This document shows positions 50,927-51,771 of a DNA stretch of 51,771 nt, piece after piece (the stretch's first letter is position 1; every line of letters starts with the position of its first letter). The notes under the pieces were generated by a model. That model had not been told where the DNA came from and did no database searches. It worked only from the letters and a program-made list of their open reading frames with translations. The stretch comes from Azoarcus sp. (GTDB lineage: Bacteria > Pseudomonadota > Gammaproteobacteria > Burkholderiales > Rhodocyclaceae), in the NCBI GenBank assembly GCA_031265765.1, contig JAISCE010000017.1, forward strand, positions 1 to 51,771. Reading direction: 5' to 3'. A program made the translations under genes and the position numbers.

Positions 50927-51771
50927 ATGCATCGTCAGTTGATTCGCCGCTGGATACTGTATTCCGTTGCCGGAATGGCGGCGCTGGCCGTGATAGGGTT
51001 TGCCTTCCTGGCAACGGCTTCGGCGCTGATATGGCCCAAACTGCCGTCCCTCGATGTCCTGACCGATTACCGCCCGCGCGTGCCCTTGCGCGTCTATACC
51101 GCCGACGGTTATCTCATCAGGGAAATCGGCGAAGAGCGGCGCGCGGTCGTCAAGATCGAAAACGTCCCCGCGATTCTCAAGCAGGCTCTCCTTTCCGCGG
51201 AAGACGAACATTTCTACAAGCACATGGGTGTCGACCCGGTCGGCCTCATACGTGCGGTACTGGCCAATCTGCGCAGCGGCGGGCGCAGGCAGGGCGCTTC
51301 GACGATCACCATGCAGGTGGCGCGCAACTTCTTCCTGACGCGGGACAAGTCGTATACCCGCAAGCTGAACGAAATCCTGCTTTCGCTCAAGATCGAGCAC
51401 CATCTCAGCAAAGACCAGATTCTTGAGCTTTACATCAACCAGATCTTCCTGGGCCAGCGCGCCTACGGCTTTGCGGTCGCCGCCGAAACCTACTTCGGCA
51501 AGCCGCTCGCCGACATCACGCTGGCCGAAGCCGCCATGCTTGCCGGGCTACCCAAGGGGCCGTCCATCCTGAACCCCATCGTCAACCCGGCGGGCGCGCA
51601 GCGGCGGCAACGCTACGTCCTGCGGCGCATGCGCGAAATCGACATCATCGACGAAGCCGCCTACCGGCAAGCCCTGGACGAACCCTTGCGCACGACTTCC
51701 GGCAGCGCCGCGCGCGATCCCGGCGTTCTCAGCCCGGTACACGCCGAATACGTCGCCGAACAGGCGCGGCA
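50927..51771 (+). CDS. mrcA: Penicillin-binding protein 1A, N-terminal part
   Basis: The first 281 codons of a class A PBP; the gene continues past the right edge. After a short basic start there is one membrane helix (about residues 12-34), then the glycosyltransferase domain GT51 with the catalytic Glu in SAEDEHFYKHMGVDP, the RQGASTITMQVARN motif, KLNEILLSLKIE and ELYINQIFLG. The transpeptidase domain is not visible. It polymerises and cross-links peptidoglycan in the periplasm. In betaproteobacteria it is usually next to the pilM-pilQ genes on its 5' side; here DUF1287 stands there instead. Confidence 0.96.
   Translation, partial: MHRQLIRRWILYSVAGMAALAVIGFAFLATASALIWPKLPSLDVLTDYRPRVPLRVYTADGYLIREIGEERRAVVKIENVPAILKQALLSAEDEHFYKHMGVDPVGLIRAVLANLRSGGRRQGASTITMQVARNFFLTRDKSYTRKLNEILLSLKIEHHLSKDQILELYINQIFLGQRAYGFAVAAETYFGKPLADITLAEAAMLAGLPKGPSILNPIVNPAGAQRRQRYVLRRMREIDIIDEAAYRQALDEPLRTTSGSAARDPGVLSPVHAEYVAEQAR

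Overview
The window looks like chromosomal DNA of a GC-rich, flagellated Gram-negative bacterium, most probably a betaproteobacterium (Rhodocyclales or Nitrosomonadales-like). The basis is gene content: an rpsU-dnaG-rpoD operon followed by tRNA-Ile(CAU), a nit-tldD pair, a monomeric NADP-isocitrate dehydrogenase, an H-NS-family protein with the short AT-hook-like C-terminus, an exosortase (PEP-CTERM) substrate, and short two-domain flagellins. The genus is not determined. Most of the window is ordinary core genome, broken by accessory patches.

Region by region. (1) 1-9.5 kb: a minus-strand cell-envelope operon (SAM methyltransferase, InaA/WaaP-type LPS kinase, membrane-anchored SMP-30-like beta-propeller, start of an LTA-synthase-type transferase), then dadA, a stand-alone AAA-ATPase/PD-(D/E)XK protein of lower GC, a dnpA-like PIG-L deacetylase with mig-14, and aroC. 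(2) 9.5-14.7 kb: an accessory patch between aroC and tRNA-Ile. It holds a two-gene membrane system, a four-helix membrane protein with an enormous 25-residue-repeat coiled coil plus a one-helix partner, followed by the deleted remains of a restriction-modification locus. This is the best candidate for an undescribed system; its layout recalls the ZorA/ZorB part of Zorya defence, but no proven homology can be claimed from sight. (3) 14.7-19.1 kb: tRNA-Ile and the macromolecular-synthesis operon, with an internal terminator just ahead of dnaG. (4) 19.1-22 kb: tsaD, plsY, folB, an H-NS-family gene. (5) 22.3-33.8 kb: a flagellin module. A minus-strand operon for glycosyl transfer (a GT41/O-GlcNAc-transferase-type enzyme, a methyltransferase-TPR-degenerate GT41 fusion, and two tandem GT2 paralogues) diverges from two flagellin genes, flaG, fliD, fliS and a small gene. 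The two flagellin genes have different promoter types, sigma-54 for the first and sigma-28 for the second. (6) 33.8-36 kb: a degraded patch with a truncated HigA-type antitoxin, an orphan BrnA-type antitoxin, and a PEP-CTERM protein gene with a sigma-54-type promoter. (7) 36-51.8 kb: metabolic and housekeeping genes: epd, gabD, nit, tldD, a CNNM/CorC-type transporter, a Bax-inhibitor-1 protein, an HPF-like protein, rpmG, rpmB, radC, coaBC, dut, a Nudix gene, monomeric icd, a DUF1287 gene, and the 5' part of mrcA (PBP1A).

How the parts work together: the glycosylation operon and the divergent flagellins probably form one functional unit in which glycosyltransferases decorate the filament subunits. 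The left-hand envelope operon and the dnpA/mig-14 pair are both typical of LPS-core and antimicrobial-peptide-tolerance loci. The 9.5-14.7 kb patch resembles a small defence island beside a tRNA gene: one intact unknown membrane system and one dead restriction system. All family calls were made by reading translated sequence; no database search was run.
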